14,676 nucleotides of DNA. Source: an uncultured Eubacteriales bacterium (GTDB lineage Bacteria > Bacillota > Clostridia > Oscillospirales > Oscillospiraceae). The position numbers and the translations under genes are program-made. Each line of letters starts with the position of its first letter. Positions within the stretch are counted from its first letter, which is position 1. Shown one piece after another: positions 1 to 7,320 of this stretch. Under the pieces are notes generated by a model, which saw only the letters and a list, made by a program, of their open reading frames with translations, was not told where the DNA came from and searched no databases. The DNA is taken from the NCBI GenBank assembly GCA_900549705.1, contig URPI01000037.1:1-14676 (forward strand), in the 5' to 3' direction.

Positions 1-387
1 AGCAAAGATAAACTGCAGTCCGGCGATACCTCCAACCACTACATCCAGACTGCCCGCGGCACCCTGGCCTCCATGGCCGCCATGATGGGCTTTGAAAATG
101 TGTATGAAAACGAAGTCTCCTCCATGACAAAGCTGGATTTTGAGCAGGCGCTGGATTATAACCCCGAGCTGGTGCTGTGCGTGGGCAGCGGCACGGCGCA
201 GGAGCACCAGGCGCTGATGGAGCAGGCCTATTCCGAAAATGAGGCCTACTGGTATTCCATCGATGCTATTAAGAACGGAGATGTGATTTATCTGCCAGTG
301 GAATTCTGCTCCACTGCCGGTATTCATGTGGTGGACAGCATCAACACCCTGATTGACTGCATTGAAGCCTTCTACGCGGAGAAATAA
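1..387 (+). CDS. ABC transporter substrate-binding protein, iron/corrinoid type (C-terminal part, cut by window edge)
   Basis: The reading frame is open from the first base to a TAA at 385-387, so the N-terminus, signal peptide and first lobe lie outside the window. The visible 128 residues look like the C-terminal lobe of a BtuF/FepB/FhuD-type (TroA-like fold) binding protein: an ARGTLASMAAMMGFENVY helix-loop, an 'ALDYNPELVLCVGSGTA' segment matching the usual 'L.PDVIL' strand, a 'NGDVIYLP' strand near the end, and a final helix. The gene directly abuts the permease at 388 (no gap), and the ATPase follows, so it should deliver ligand to that importer at the outer face of the membrane. The ligand cannot be read from the sequence; this family carries ferric siderophores, haem and cobalamin. 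A second protein of the same class lies at 5541-6515. Confidence 0.8.
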   Translation, partial: SKDKLQSGDTSNHYIQTARGTLASMAAMMGFENVYENEVSSMTKLDFEQALDYNPELVLCVGSGTAQEHQALMEQAYSENEAYWYSIDAIKNGDVIYLPVEFCSTAGIHVVDSINTLIDCIEAFYAEK

Positions 388-1410
388 ATGGGAAAGAAAA
401 ACCAGAATCGTGCCGGCAATCGGCTGCTTCGCCTGGGCGTGGTTTGGGGCGTACTGCTGGCGCTGCTTTTCTTCACCTTCCTGCTGAGCATTGCCATTGG
501 CAGCGCCCGCTATTCCCTCTCGGAGGTTTGGAATGCCCTGTGGAATGAGAGCGCCGGAAAGGTGCGGGTGACGGTGCTCTATCTCCGCCTCCCCCGGGCG
601 GTACTGGCGCTGCTGGTGGGTTCCAGCCTCTCCGCCGCCGGTGCGCTGCTGCAAGCGGTGATGCGCAATCCCCTGGCTGACCCCGGCACAATCGGCGTGT
701 CCGCCGGTGCCGGTGCGGCGGCAATTACGGTGCTTCTGCTGTTTCCGGGTCTGTCCTATTCGGTGCCGCTGTTTGCCTTTGCAGGAGCAGCCGGTGCCTG
801 TGTGCTGATTTACCTGCTGGCCTGGAAGGGTGGCGTTGACCCGGTGCGCATCATTCTCTCCGGCGTGGCCGTCAACTCCGTGCTGGGCGGCTACAATGCC
901 TTCCTCCAGCTGCAAAACAGCGACAATTTGTCCGGTGTGCTGGCGTTTATGAACGGCAGCCTGTCCGGCGGAAACTGGACGAAGGCCTCGGTCTGCGCCG
1001 TTTATGCATCCATTGGACTGTTTCTTTCCTTTTTAAGCATCCGCAATGCCAACGCCTTGCAGCTTGGGGATGAAATGGCCAAAAATCTGGGCATCCGGGT
1101 CAACCTGAGCCGGATTGTCCTTTCCGCCATTTCCGCTTTTCTGGCAGCGGCCACCGTGGCCGAGGTGGGCATGATTGGCTTTGTGGGGCTGTGCGCCCCC
1201 CATATCTCCCGGATGCTGGTTGGCTCCGACTACAAGGCGATGCTGCCCACCTCCGTCCTGACCGGTGCGCTGATGGTGCTGGCCGCAGATACCCTGGGGC
1301 GCTCCCTGATACCCGGCACGGAAATTCCCGTGGGCGTGATGATGAGCGTGTGCGGCGGCCCGTTCTTCCTGTATATGCTCAGAAAGCGAGGAAAATTCAA
1401 TGGCACTTGA
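388..1410 (+). CDS. FecCD-family ABC transporter permease (iron-chelate/corrinoid import)
   Basis: 340 residues, the normal length for FecCD/BtuC permeases. A basic N-terminus is followed by a long hydrophobic helix and about nine more membrane segments. Family signatures are visible: 'LRLPRAVLALLVGSSLSAAG', 'QAVMRNPLADPGTIGVSAGA', 'GDEMAKNLGI', and the C-terminal 'GFVGLCAPHISRML' with 'GRSLIPGTEIPVGV'. Two copies would form the membrane channel for the substrate handed over by the binding protein. The ATG follows the previous stop codon directly, with a GGAG at 378-381, and the gene overlaps the ATPase gene by 11 bases, so the three transport genes are translationally coupled. Substrate class (siderophore, haem, corrinoid) is not decidable from sequence alone. 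Confidence 0.93.
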   Translation: MGKKNQNRAGNRLLRLGVVWGVLLALLFFTFLLSIAIGSARYSLSEVWNALWNESAGKVRVTVLYLRLPRAVLALLVGSSLSAAGALLQAVMRNPLADPGTIGVSAGAGAAAITVLLLFPGLSYSVPLFAFAGAAGACVLIYLLAWKGGVDPVRIILSGVAVNSVLGGYNAFLQLQNSDNLSGVLAFMNGSLSGGNWTKASVCAVYASIGLFLSFLSIRNANALQLGDEMAKNLGIRVNLSRIVLSAISAFLAAATVAEVGMIGFVGLCAPHISRMLVGSDYKAMLPTSVLTGALMVLAADTLGRSLIPGTEIPVGVMMSVCGGPFFLYMLRKRGKFNGT

Positions 1411-2212
1411 GGCTACCAATCTTCAAATCGGCTACGGCGAGCGGGTGGTTGTGGACGGCATGGACATCGCCATTGACCGGAGAAAAATCACCACCCTGAT
1501 TGGCCCCAACGGCTCCGGCAAGTCCACGGTGCTCAAGGCCATCACCCGGCTTATCCGCTTCCAGCAGGGCTCCGTCCTGCTGGAGGGCAAGGACATCCGC
1601 CAGATGAAGCCCAAGGCTCTGGCCCAAAAGCTGGGCGTGCTGCCCCAGGTTCACTCCGCCCCCTCGGATTTCCGGGTGAAGGAGCTGGTGAGCTACGGCA
1701 GAATGCCCTATCAAAAACCCATGCGGGGCAAGAGCCAGGAGGACGAGGACATCATCCGCTGGGCCATGGAATCCACCGGCACCTGGCAGTTCCGGGACAA
1801 ATCCATCTATGAGATTTCCGGCGGCGAGGCCCAGCGGGTCTGGATTGCCACGGTGCTGGCCCAGCAGCCGGAGCTGATGTTCCTGGACGAGCCCACCACC
1901 TATCTGGACATTTCCCACCAGTATGAGACACTGAATCTGGTGCGGCAGCTCAACCGCACCACCGGCATCGGCGTTGTGATGGTGCTGCACGATTTGGGGC
2001 AGGCCATGGAGGTCAGCGACCATGTGGTGGTGATTCAGAACGGGCGGAAGTTCAGCGAGGGCGCGCCCGAAGAAGTCATCACCAGCCAGATGATGAAAGA
2101 GGTCTATGGCGTGGACTGTGAAATTGCCCACATTCCGGGCAGAAAAAAACCGCTGATTGTCTACAAAGAGCTGGGCAGCAGCGAACGGAGGAAGTATGAA
2201 CCAAACAAGTGA
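1400..2212 (+). CDS. ABC transporter ATP-binding protein (FecE/BtuD class)
   Basis: 270 residues, cytoplasmic motor of the importer encoded just upstream. Walker A is GPNGSGKST (residues 35-43), the signature is 'ISGGEAQR', Walker B is 'LMFLDEPTTYLD', and the H-loop histidine sits in 'VLHDLGQA'. The layout with 'EVYGVDCEI' near the end is typical of ATPases that partner FecCD permeases. The ATG at 1400 overlaps the permease gene end. The last 17 bases overlap the start of the nitrogenase-like D gene, which ties transport and the reductase into one transcript. Nothing is missing or odd in the catalytic motifs. Confidence 0.95.
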   Translation: MALEATNLQIGYGERVVVDGMDIAIDRRKITTLIGPNGSGKSTVLKAITRLIRFQQGSVLLEGKDIRQMKPKALAQKLGVLPQVHSAPSDFRVKELVSYGRMPYQKPMRGKSQEDEDIIRWAMESTGTWQFRDKSIYEISGGEAQRVWIATVLAQQPELMFLDEPTTYLDISHQYETLNLVRQLNRTTGIGVVMVLHDLGQAMEVSDHVVVIQNGRKFSEGAPEEVITSQMMKEVYGVDCEIAHIPGRKKPLIVYKELGSSERRKYEPNK

Positions 2213-3479
2213 ACGAATCGGAAGCCGTCTGCACCGCCTGAGCGAGGTCAGCATGATGAAGCAGGTGGAGCCCCTGTCCTATGCCCTGTTTCCCGGCTAC
2301 CACTGCCCGCTGATGGGTGCCATGCTCACCATCGGAAAAATCCGGGATGCCGTCATGCTGGTCATCGGTCCGGATGAATGCACCTATTATACCAAAATGG
2401 CAACCTCTGACGGCGGTCGGATGGCCTCCGAGGGCTGCCAGATTGTTTCCGTTGTGCTGGACCAGCACGATGTGACCTTCGGCTGCAAGGAGGCCATCAC
2501 CGAGGCATTCCACGAGCTGAACGAGGAATATCACCCCAAATGTGTCTTTGCTGTCACCACCTGCGTCCCGGAAGTCACCGGCGACGATGTGGAATCCATG
2601 GCGGCGGTGTTCAGCAGCCAGTACGGCTTCCCGGTGGTGGTTGTCCACGCCGAGAATTTCAAGACTGACGACCACATGCCGGGTATTGAGCACACCCTGA
2701 CCGGCTGCCTGCCCCTGATGCAGCCCAAGGAATGCAACGGGAGCGTCAATGTGCTGGGCCTGCGGCTGGGTGATTTCAGTAAAACCGAAACCTGCCGCAT
2801 TCTGCGGGAGAACGGCGTGCCCGTGGGCCTGACCCTGCCGGGAAGCTGTTCCGTCTCTGATATTCAGAACGCCCCCACCGCCAAGGTGAACCTGGTGGTA
2901 CATCCGGTGGGACTGCCCCTGGCAAAAGCCATGGAAGAAAAATTCGGCATCCCTTATGTGGATTTTGAGCGGTTCAGCCGCCCGGACAGCATTCTGACTG
3001 CTTACGAGCAGCTCTTTGCCGCTCTGGAAAAGCCCATGCCGGAGCAGCTGCGGACGGCTTATGCCGATGCAGTGGCCCGCAGTGAGGCCGCCGCCCACAA
3101 GCTCAAGGGGTTGACCTATTTCAGCGGCAACACCGCCCTGTGTAACTTTGAGCTTCACGCCTTCCTCACAGAGCTGGGAATGGAGCCGGTGCTGCTGCAA
3201 ATCTCCGATTTAGAGGACATTGACCGGCGCTGGCGGGACATGATTCTTGCCCACTGTGACCCCTATGTGACCCGCGCCGCCAACATGGGCGCGTTGGGCT
3301 ACATGTACCCCATTTTGAAGCCTGACATGAACATCGGTGCCGGAACGGGGCCGGAAATGCGGGCGGTGGGCACCGTGATGGTGCGCATGATGAACGCCTA
3401 CAACATGCTGGGCTTTGAAGTGAATCAAATGGTGATTGCAGCCATGCTGAAAGCGGCTGCGGAGAGGAGCAAGCAATGA
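2196..3479 (+). CDS. Nitrogenase component-1-like protein, D-type subunit (reductase catalytic subunit)
   Basis: 427 residues, nearer BchN/NflD than NifD (about 480-490). The start is ATG 2196, just behind GGAGG at 2187-2191; an in-frame ATG at 2157 lies inside the ATPase gene and has no such site. Three cysteines fall where NifD/BchN hold the bridging Fe-S cluster: C37 in 'YHCPLMGA', C62 in 'GPDECTYY', C123 in 'TTCVPEVTGDD'. Extra cysteines are at 81, 97 and 116. By eye, 'AMEEKFGIPYVDF' aligns with NifD 'HMEEKYGIPWMEY', which places a valine (next to a histidine) where NifD has the FeMo-cofactor ligand Cys275, so no M-cluster is expected. The family includes reductases of tetrapyrroles (DPOR, COR, CfbD) and of methylthio-alkanes (MarD). 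The substrate is unknown. The gene ends in an ATGA overlap with the K-type gene, its expected partner. Confidence 0.88.
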   Translation: MNQTSERIGSRLHRLSEVSMMKQVEPLSYALFPGYHCPLMGAMLTIGKIRDAVMLVIGPDECTYYTKMATSDGGRMASEGCQIVSVVLDQHDVTFGCKEAITEAFHELNEEYHPKCVFAVTTCVPEVTGDDVESMAAVFSSQYGFPVVVVHAENFKTDDHMPGIEHTLTGCLPLMQPKECNGSVNVLGLRLGDFSKTETCRILRENGVPVGLTLPGSCSVSDIQNAPTAKVNLVVHPVGLPLAKAMEEKFGIPYVDFERFSRPDSILTAYEQLFAALEKPMPEQLRTAYADAVARSEAAAHKLKGLTYFSGNTALCNFELHAFLTELGMEPVLLQISDLEDIDRRWRDMILAHCDPYVTRAANMGALGYMYPILKPDMNIGAGTGPEMRAVGTVMVRMMNAYNMLGFEVNQMVIAAMLKAAAERSKQ

Positions 3480-4717
3480 GCTTAACCCGTTATTTCCCAT
3501 CTCCTTCTGACCGGATGGCCATCATCTGGAGCCTGCTTCCCATTCAGGATGGCATTGTGCTGGAATACGGCCCCGCCGGAACCACCCACTTTGGCGGCGG
3601 ACTTTATGGCTCCCTGGGCTTCCGGATGCGGGGCCGCCTGTACACCACCCACATCAGCGAGGATGACGTGGTCATGGGCGACGTGTCCCGGCTGGAAAAG
3701 GCCATCCTGGAAATTGACGCCATGTACGCCCCGAAGGTGATTTTTGTGGTGGCCTCCGCGGTGATTGCCGTCATCGGCACGGACGTGAAGGGTGTCTGCA
3801 CTGCTATTCAGGAGAAAGTACACGCCCGGCTGATTGCCTTTGAGGACGGCGGTTTCCGGGGCGATTACACCTATGGTCTGCGGGCGGTGAACAAGCTGCT
3901 CATCAAGGAATTTACCGAGAAGACCGGCGTGACCGAGGAAAAGAGCTACCAGATTCTGGGCGCTTCCGCCGGTTCTTACCGCATTCGCTCTGACGTGTGG
4001 GAGCTGCAACAGCTGATGACCGAAGCCTTTGGCTGGCACTGCCGCCTGGTGCTGGGTCTGGAAAGCACCACTGAGCAGCTGCGCACCGCCGGACAGTCCG
4101 CCCTGAACCTGGTGATTCGGGCAGAAGCACGGGACATTGCCGAGACGCTGAAAAAGCAGAGCGGCACCCCCTATGTTTACGGTGCGCCCTATGGCTACGA
4201 AGGGACGCTTAAATGGCTGGAATCCATCTCTCAGGTTATCGGCCAGCCCATCAACCCGGAGCTGCGGGCACGGCTGGAAGAAAAGATTGCCGACAATGCC
4301 CCCGCCACCATGGGCGGCCCCATGGGCATGATGCACCGCCGGGAGCCGGTGGCTGTGCTGTCCGGGGACTATGACGTGATTGTGGGTCTGGCGGGCGCCA
4401 TGCGTGAAATGGAAGTGGATGTGGCCTGCATGGACTGCCACCACAGCCTGAAAGCGGTTCCCAACTCCAACGGGGAAGTAACGGTGTTCCCCAGAGAAAA
4501 GGACCGACTGGACTATTTTGGCTCTGTTCACCACGCCTGGGTGCTGGGCGACAACATCATTCCCAATTTCTGCGGCGAGGATAACTTCTATACCCCCGTT
4601 TCCTTCCCCTTTGAGGGACTGACCCAGTACGCCTCCCACCTGCCCATCATGGGTGAAAAGGGCATGGACTGGCTGATGGAACAGAAAAATCTATATTTCC
4701 GCAACTGCGGTATCTGA
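3476..4717 (+). CDS. Nitrogenase component-1-like protein, K-type subunit lacking cluster cysteines
   Basis: 413 residues, shorter than NifK (about 520). The ATGA overlap with the D-type gene and a GAGAGGAGC ribosome site at 3461-3469 indicate coupled translation and equal amounts. The fold signature is clear: 'EYGPAGTTHF' corresponds to NifK 'VHGSQGCVAYF', 'THISEDDVVMGDVSRLEKAI' to the 'T..TEDDVVFGG' region, and 'AVIAVIGTDV' to 'TCMAEVIGDD'. All three cluster cysteines are replaced: Ser11 or Asp12 at the Cys70 position, Thr36 at Cys95, and Ala95 at Cys153. BchB has an Asp (Asp36) at the Thr36 position that ligates the DPOR cluster, so the fourth ligand here is unclear. Later cysteines ('ACMDCHH', 'NFCGEDN', 'RNCGI') are not in known cluster positions. 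It probably forms the heterotetramer with the 2196-3479 product. Confidence 0.85.
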   Translation: MSLTRYFPSPSDRMAIIWSLLPIQDGIVLEYGPAGTTHFGGGLYGSLGFRMRGRLYTTHISEDDVVMGDVSRLEKAILEIDAMYAPKVIFVVASAVIAVIGTDVKGVCTAIQEKVHARLIAFEDGGFRGDYTYGLRAVNKLLIKEFTEKTGVTEEKSYQILGASAGSYRIRSDVWELQQLMTEAFGWHCRLVLGLESTTEQLRTAGQSALNLVIRAEARDIAETLKKQSGTPYVYGAPYGYEGTLKWLESISQVIGQPINPELRARLEEKIADNAPATMGGPMGMMHRREPVAVLSGDYDVIVGLAGAMREMEVDVACMDCHHSLKAVPNSNGEVTVFPREKDRLDYFGSVHHAWVLGDNIIPNFCGEDNFYTPVSFPFEGLTQYASHLPIMGEKGMDWLMEQKNLYFRNCGI

Positions 4718-4725
4718 GGTAAGAA

Positions 4726-5487
4726 ATGAGAAAAATTGCAATTTACGGTAAAGGCGGCATCGGCAAAAGCACCACCACCTCCAATCTTTCCGCGGCCCTC
4801 AGCCACATGGGCTACAAGGTGATGCAGGTTGGCTGCGACCCCAAGGCCGACTCCACCAAGGGTCTGATGGGCGGACGGCGCATCCCCACAGTTTTGGAGC
4901 AGCTGCGCAGCAAGGGCGAGGAGCTGACCCTGGACGATGTGGTATTCCGGGGCTACAACGGCGTGCTGTGCGTGGAATCCGGCGGCCCCACCCCCGGCGT
5001 GGGCTGCGCGGGCAGAGGCATTATCTCCGCCTTTGAAAAACTGGCGGATTTGGAAGCCTTTGAAACCTACCAGCCGGACATCGTCATTTACGATGTGCTG
5101 GGCGATGTGGTGTGCGGCGGCTTTGCCATGCCCATCCGTGACGGCTACGCCCGCGAGGTTTTCATCGTCTCCTCCGGCGAAATGATGGCCCTGTACGCCG
5201 CCAACAACATTGCCCAGGCCGTGCGCAACTTTGCAGGGCGGGGCTATGCCCGGCTGGGCGGCCTGATTCTCAACGCCCGCAACACGGAAAACGAGCGGGA
5301 GACTGTGGCCAAGGCTGCCGAAGAAATCGGCATTGACGTCATTCAGTATATCCCCCGCTGCGGCGACATCCAGAAGGCCGAGGCCGGCGGCGGCACCGTG
5401 TTTGAATGTCTAACCGAATCCCCCATGCACCAGGTTTACAATGAGCTGGCACAGAAAATCCTGGCTATCAGCATTGATGCCGACTGA
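4726..5487 (+). CDS. NifH-like iron protein (ATP-dependent reductase component)
   Basis: 253 residues, somewhat shorter than NifH (about 290). Very recognisable: P-loop GKGGIGKST (residues 8-16), 'VGCDPKADST' switch I, the two [4Fe-4S] ligands C94 in 'GVGCAGRG' and C130 in 'DVLGDVVCGGFAMP', and 'SSGEMMALYAANNI'. Arg97 in CAGRG is the position ADP-ribosylated in NifH by DraT. As a homodimer it should bind one cluster between subunits and pass electrons, with ATP hydrolysis, to the D/K-type complex encoded just upstream (9-base gap, GAGGT at 4716-4720). Known relatives serve nitrogenase, DPOR/COR (BchL, BchX), CfbC and MarH. Its presence next to D/K genes makes this a complete two-component reductase rather than a lone paralogue. 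Confidence 0.93.
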   Translation: MRKIAIYGKGGIGKSTTTSNLSAALSHMGYKVMQVGCDPKADSTKGLMGGRRIPTVLEQLRSKGEELTLDDVVFRGYNGVLCVESGGPTPGVGCAGRGIISAFEKLADLEAFETYQPDIVIYDVLGDVVCGGFAMPIRDGYAREVFIVSSGEMMALYAANNIAQAVRNFAGRGYARLGGLILNARNTENERETVAKAAEEIGIDVIQYIPRCGDIQKAEAGGGTVFECLTESPMHQVYNELAQKILAISIDAD

Positions 5488-5540
5488 TGCCCCCTCATCG
5501 TGAATACAACACCCTACATTATTAAAAAGGAGAATAAACC

Positions 5541-6515
5541 ATGAAGAAACTGATTTCCCTCATTCTGGCCGTTTGCTGCATGATGGCAATGGCCTCCATC
5601 GGCTTTGCCGAGGCTGCCGACACGGACAGCGCATTCACCATGTACTACCCCGCCCACCTGCAAGAGCAGTTCGGCGAAACCACCCAGCTGGACAAGGTGC
5701 CGGAGCGCATTGTGTGCCTGTCCAACACCGCCTTGCAGGTGCTGGCACGGCTGGACATCCATCCCGTTGCCATTACCTCCAACGCCACCTCCGGGCTGCC
5801 CGACTGGGTGTATGAGCTGCCCGCCATTTCCGTTGGCATGAAGTCACTGGATGTGGAATCGGTGATTTCCTATGAGCCGGATTTGGTGATTCTGGGCAGC
5901 TATCAGGCCGAAGCCTATGGCAAGAATTTTGAGGATGCCGGCATCACCTGCTTCTATACCAGCGAGGGACCCTCCATTTCTTATTCTCAGACCAAGGAAG
6001 AAACCCTGTGCCTGGCCAAAAGCTTTGGCGGCGATGCGTTCCAGCAGGAGCTGGCGGATGAATTTGCCGCCGTGGAAGCCCGCTGCGCCGACTTCACCGC
6101 TGCCCACGAAACCCAGAGCATGATGATTTTCTTCTTTCAGCCCGGCACCTACCAGCAGACCAGCAAGGGCTACCTGGGCAGTATGCTGGCTATGCTCCCC
6201 TTTGAGAACCTGACCGACTCCCTGGTGGACGGCGACAGCCCCACCACCACCATTGACACCGAAATCACCCTGGGCCTGAACCCCGACATCATCTTCGCCA
6301 TCTCCCCCTCCGCTCCCTCTGCCGAAGTGTTGCAAGAGACCTTCGATGCTACCTTTGACGAGAACCGGACCCTGTGGAACCAACTGGACGCCGTTGCCAA
6401 CAATAACATCGTGTACCTGGGCGGCGAGTACGTCACCAGCAAGGGACTGCAATCCATCAGCAGCATCAATAAGCTGGTTGACCTGCTGGAAGCACGGATT
6501 CCGGCTGCACAGTAA
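5541..6515 (+). CDS. ABC transporter substrate-binding protein, iron/corrinoid type (second copy)
   Basis: 324 residues, the usual size for TroA-fold iron/cobalamin binding proteins. The N-terminus 'MKKLISLILAVCCMMAMAS' is a clear signal peptide, with an AEA site near residues 23-25. The cysteines at 12-13 are in 'LAVCC', not a good lipobox, so lipoprotein anchoring is uncertain, which is odd for a Gram-positive binding protein. 'KVPERIVCLSNTALQVLARLD' and 'SYEPDLVILGSYQAEAYG' are typical lobe-1 elements; 'LGLNPDIIFAISPSAPS' and 'NNNIVYLGGEYVTS' are lobe-2 elements. The start has AAGGAG at 5526-5531. It lies 53 bases after the iron-protein gene with no terminator between. It has no adjacent permease of its own and may share the one at 388-1410, giving that importer two ligand-capturing proteins. 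Confidence 0.88.
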   Translation: MKKLISLILAVCCMMAMASIGFAEAADTDSAFTMYYPAHLQEQFGETTQLDKVPERIVCLSNTALQVLARLDIHPVAITSNATSGLPDWVYELPAISVGMKSLDVESVISYEPDLVILGSYQAEAYGKNFEDAGITCFYTSEGPSISYSQTKEETLCLAKSFGGDAFQQELADEFAAVEARCADFTAAHETQSMMIFFFQPGTYQQTSKGYLGSMLAMLPFENLTDSLVDGDSPTTTIDTEITLGLNPDIIFAISPSAPSAEVLQETFDATFDENRTLWNQLDAVANNNIVYLGGEYVTSKGLQSISSINKLVDLLEARIPAAQ

Positions 6516-6519
6516 GGAG
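6514..6519 (+). promoter_or_regulatory. Ribosome binding site deciding the flavodoxin start
   Basis: AAGGAG, overlapping the TAA of the previous gene. It is only 2 bases from the GTG at 6522 but 8 bases from the ATG at 6528, so the ATG is the better start. Confidence 0.7.
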
Positions 6520-6527
6520 CGGTGGAT

Positions 6528-7079
6528 ATGAAAATTCAGGTGATTTATTCCAGCCTCAGCGGCTGCACCAAAAAGCTGGCCCAGGGCATCTATGACGGCC
6601 TTGGAGATGCGGAAAAATCCATTCATGACCTGGCGGAGGGAGAACCCGCCCTGGACGGCGACATCCTCCTGCTGGGCTACTGGGTGGACAAAGGCGGCCC
6701 CAACGCCCAGATGAAGGCATTCATGGACAAGCTGGAAGGCAAGACCGTTGGCGTCTTCTGTACCCTGGCCTACTGGGCGGATGCGGCCCACGGAACCGGC
6801 TCCCTCACCGCAGGCATTGACGCGGTGAAGGAGAAGAATACCGTCATCGGCGGCTATGTGTGCAACGGCCACATCAGCGACAAGATGATTGAATCCTTCC
6901 GCAACAGTCCCCGCGACAGCCACCACAGCGCTACCCCGGAGTCCGAGCTGCGCTGGAAGCTGATGGCAAACCACCCCACCCCCGCAGAAATCGCCCTGGG
7001 TGCCGAGCGCTTCCGGGAGCGGGTGGAGCTGTACGGCATGTTCCAGGAGAACAAGCTCACCTTCCGCTCTATTGTATAA
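6528..7079 (+). CDS. Flavodoxin-like protein, likely electron carrier for the nitrogenase-like reductase
   Basis: 183 residues. The first strand and phosphate loop 'VIYSSLSGCTKKLAQGI' (residues 5-21) matches the FMN-binding loop of flavodoxins (S/T-x-T-G-x-T). 'LLLGYWVDKGGPNAQMKAFM' and 'KTVGVFCTLAY' follow the flavodoxin alternating strand/helix pattern. The C-terminal 50 residues ('HPTPAEIALGAERFRERVELYG') are typical of the clostridial 'flavodoxin family protein' class that includes BilS-like proteins. It is the last gene before a strong terminator and starts 12 bases after the second binding protein gene. In context it probably feeds low-potential electrons to the iron protein. An alternative is a separate flavin reductase acting on the same imported substrate. 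Confidence 0.8.
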   Translation: MKIQVIYSSLSGCTKKLAQGIYDGLGDAEKSIHDLAEGEPALDGDILLLGYWVDKGGPNAQMKAFMDKLEGKTVGVFCTLAYWADAAHGTGSLTAGIDAVKEKNTVIGGYVCNGHISDKMIESFRNSPRDSHHSATPESELRWKLMANHPTPAEIALGAERFRERVELYGMFQENKLTFRSIV

Positions 7080-7113
7080 TCCCCCTTTCTTTCAATATTT
7101 CCCCCTAAAAGCA

Positions 7114-7157
7114 GGATGCCCCGGCTGGAAACGGAACCGGGGCATCCCGCCTTTTCT
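7114..7157 (+). terminator. Intrinsic terminator of the transporter/nitrogenase-like operon
   Basis: Perfect 11-bp stem (7114-7124 with 7137-7147, GGATGCCCCGG/CCGGGGCATCC), 12-base loop, followed by CGCCTTTTCTGTTT. It lies 34 bases after the flavodoxin stop codon. Confidence 0.85.
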
Positions 7158-7176
7158 GTTTCCGCAGCTTTCTTTC

Positions 7177-7205
7177 TTGAAATCGGTGGAAAAAGAGAAT
7201 ATAAT
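7177..7205 (+). promoter_or_regulatory. Sigma-A-type promoter for the TetR-family gene
   Basis: TTGAAA (7177-7182), 17-base spacer, TATAAT (7200-7205). This is nearly the housekeeping consensus. It gives a leader of about 110 bases before the ATG at 7321. A small GC hairpin (7246-7250 with 7255-7259) lies in that leader. Confidence 0.75.
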
Positions 7206-7269
7206 TGTCGTCAAGTGAACGAAACATGAATCAGGGAATTTCTCTGCGGCGAAGGCCGCCTGTTGCAAA

Positions 7270-7285
7270 CTGCATAAAATTGCAG
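7270..7285. promoter_or_regulatory. Candidate operator palindrome upstream of the TetR-family gene
   Basis: CTGCA-taaaat-TGCAG, a 5-6-5 inverted repeat in the leader between promoter and start codon. TetR-family proteins often repress their own gene through such a site. It is short and could be chance. Confidence 0.35.
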
Positions 7286-7320
7286 GGGCGGCTTAGCACA
7301 ACACCACAAGGAGTTGCTTT

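Noticed and set aside
2157..2195. Upstream ATG extending the D-type subunit by 13 residues
   Set aside because: It lies within the ATPase gene without a ribosome site, whereas ATG 2196 has GGAGG directly in front.
3482..4639. Long - strand open frame opposite the K-type gene (also 2079-3200, 5844-6974 and 8705-9790)
   Set aside because: His- and Gly-rich translations typical of the antisense of GC-rich coding sequence; no ribosome sites and no family resemblance.
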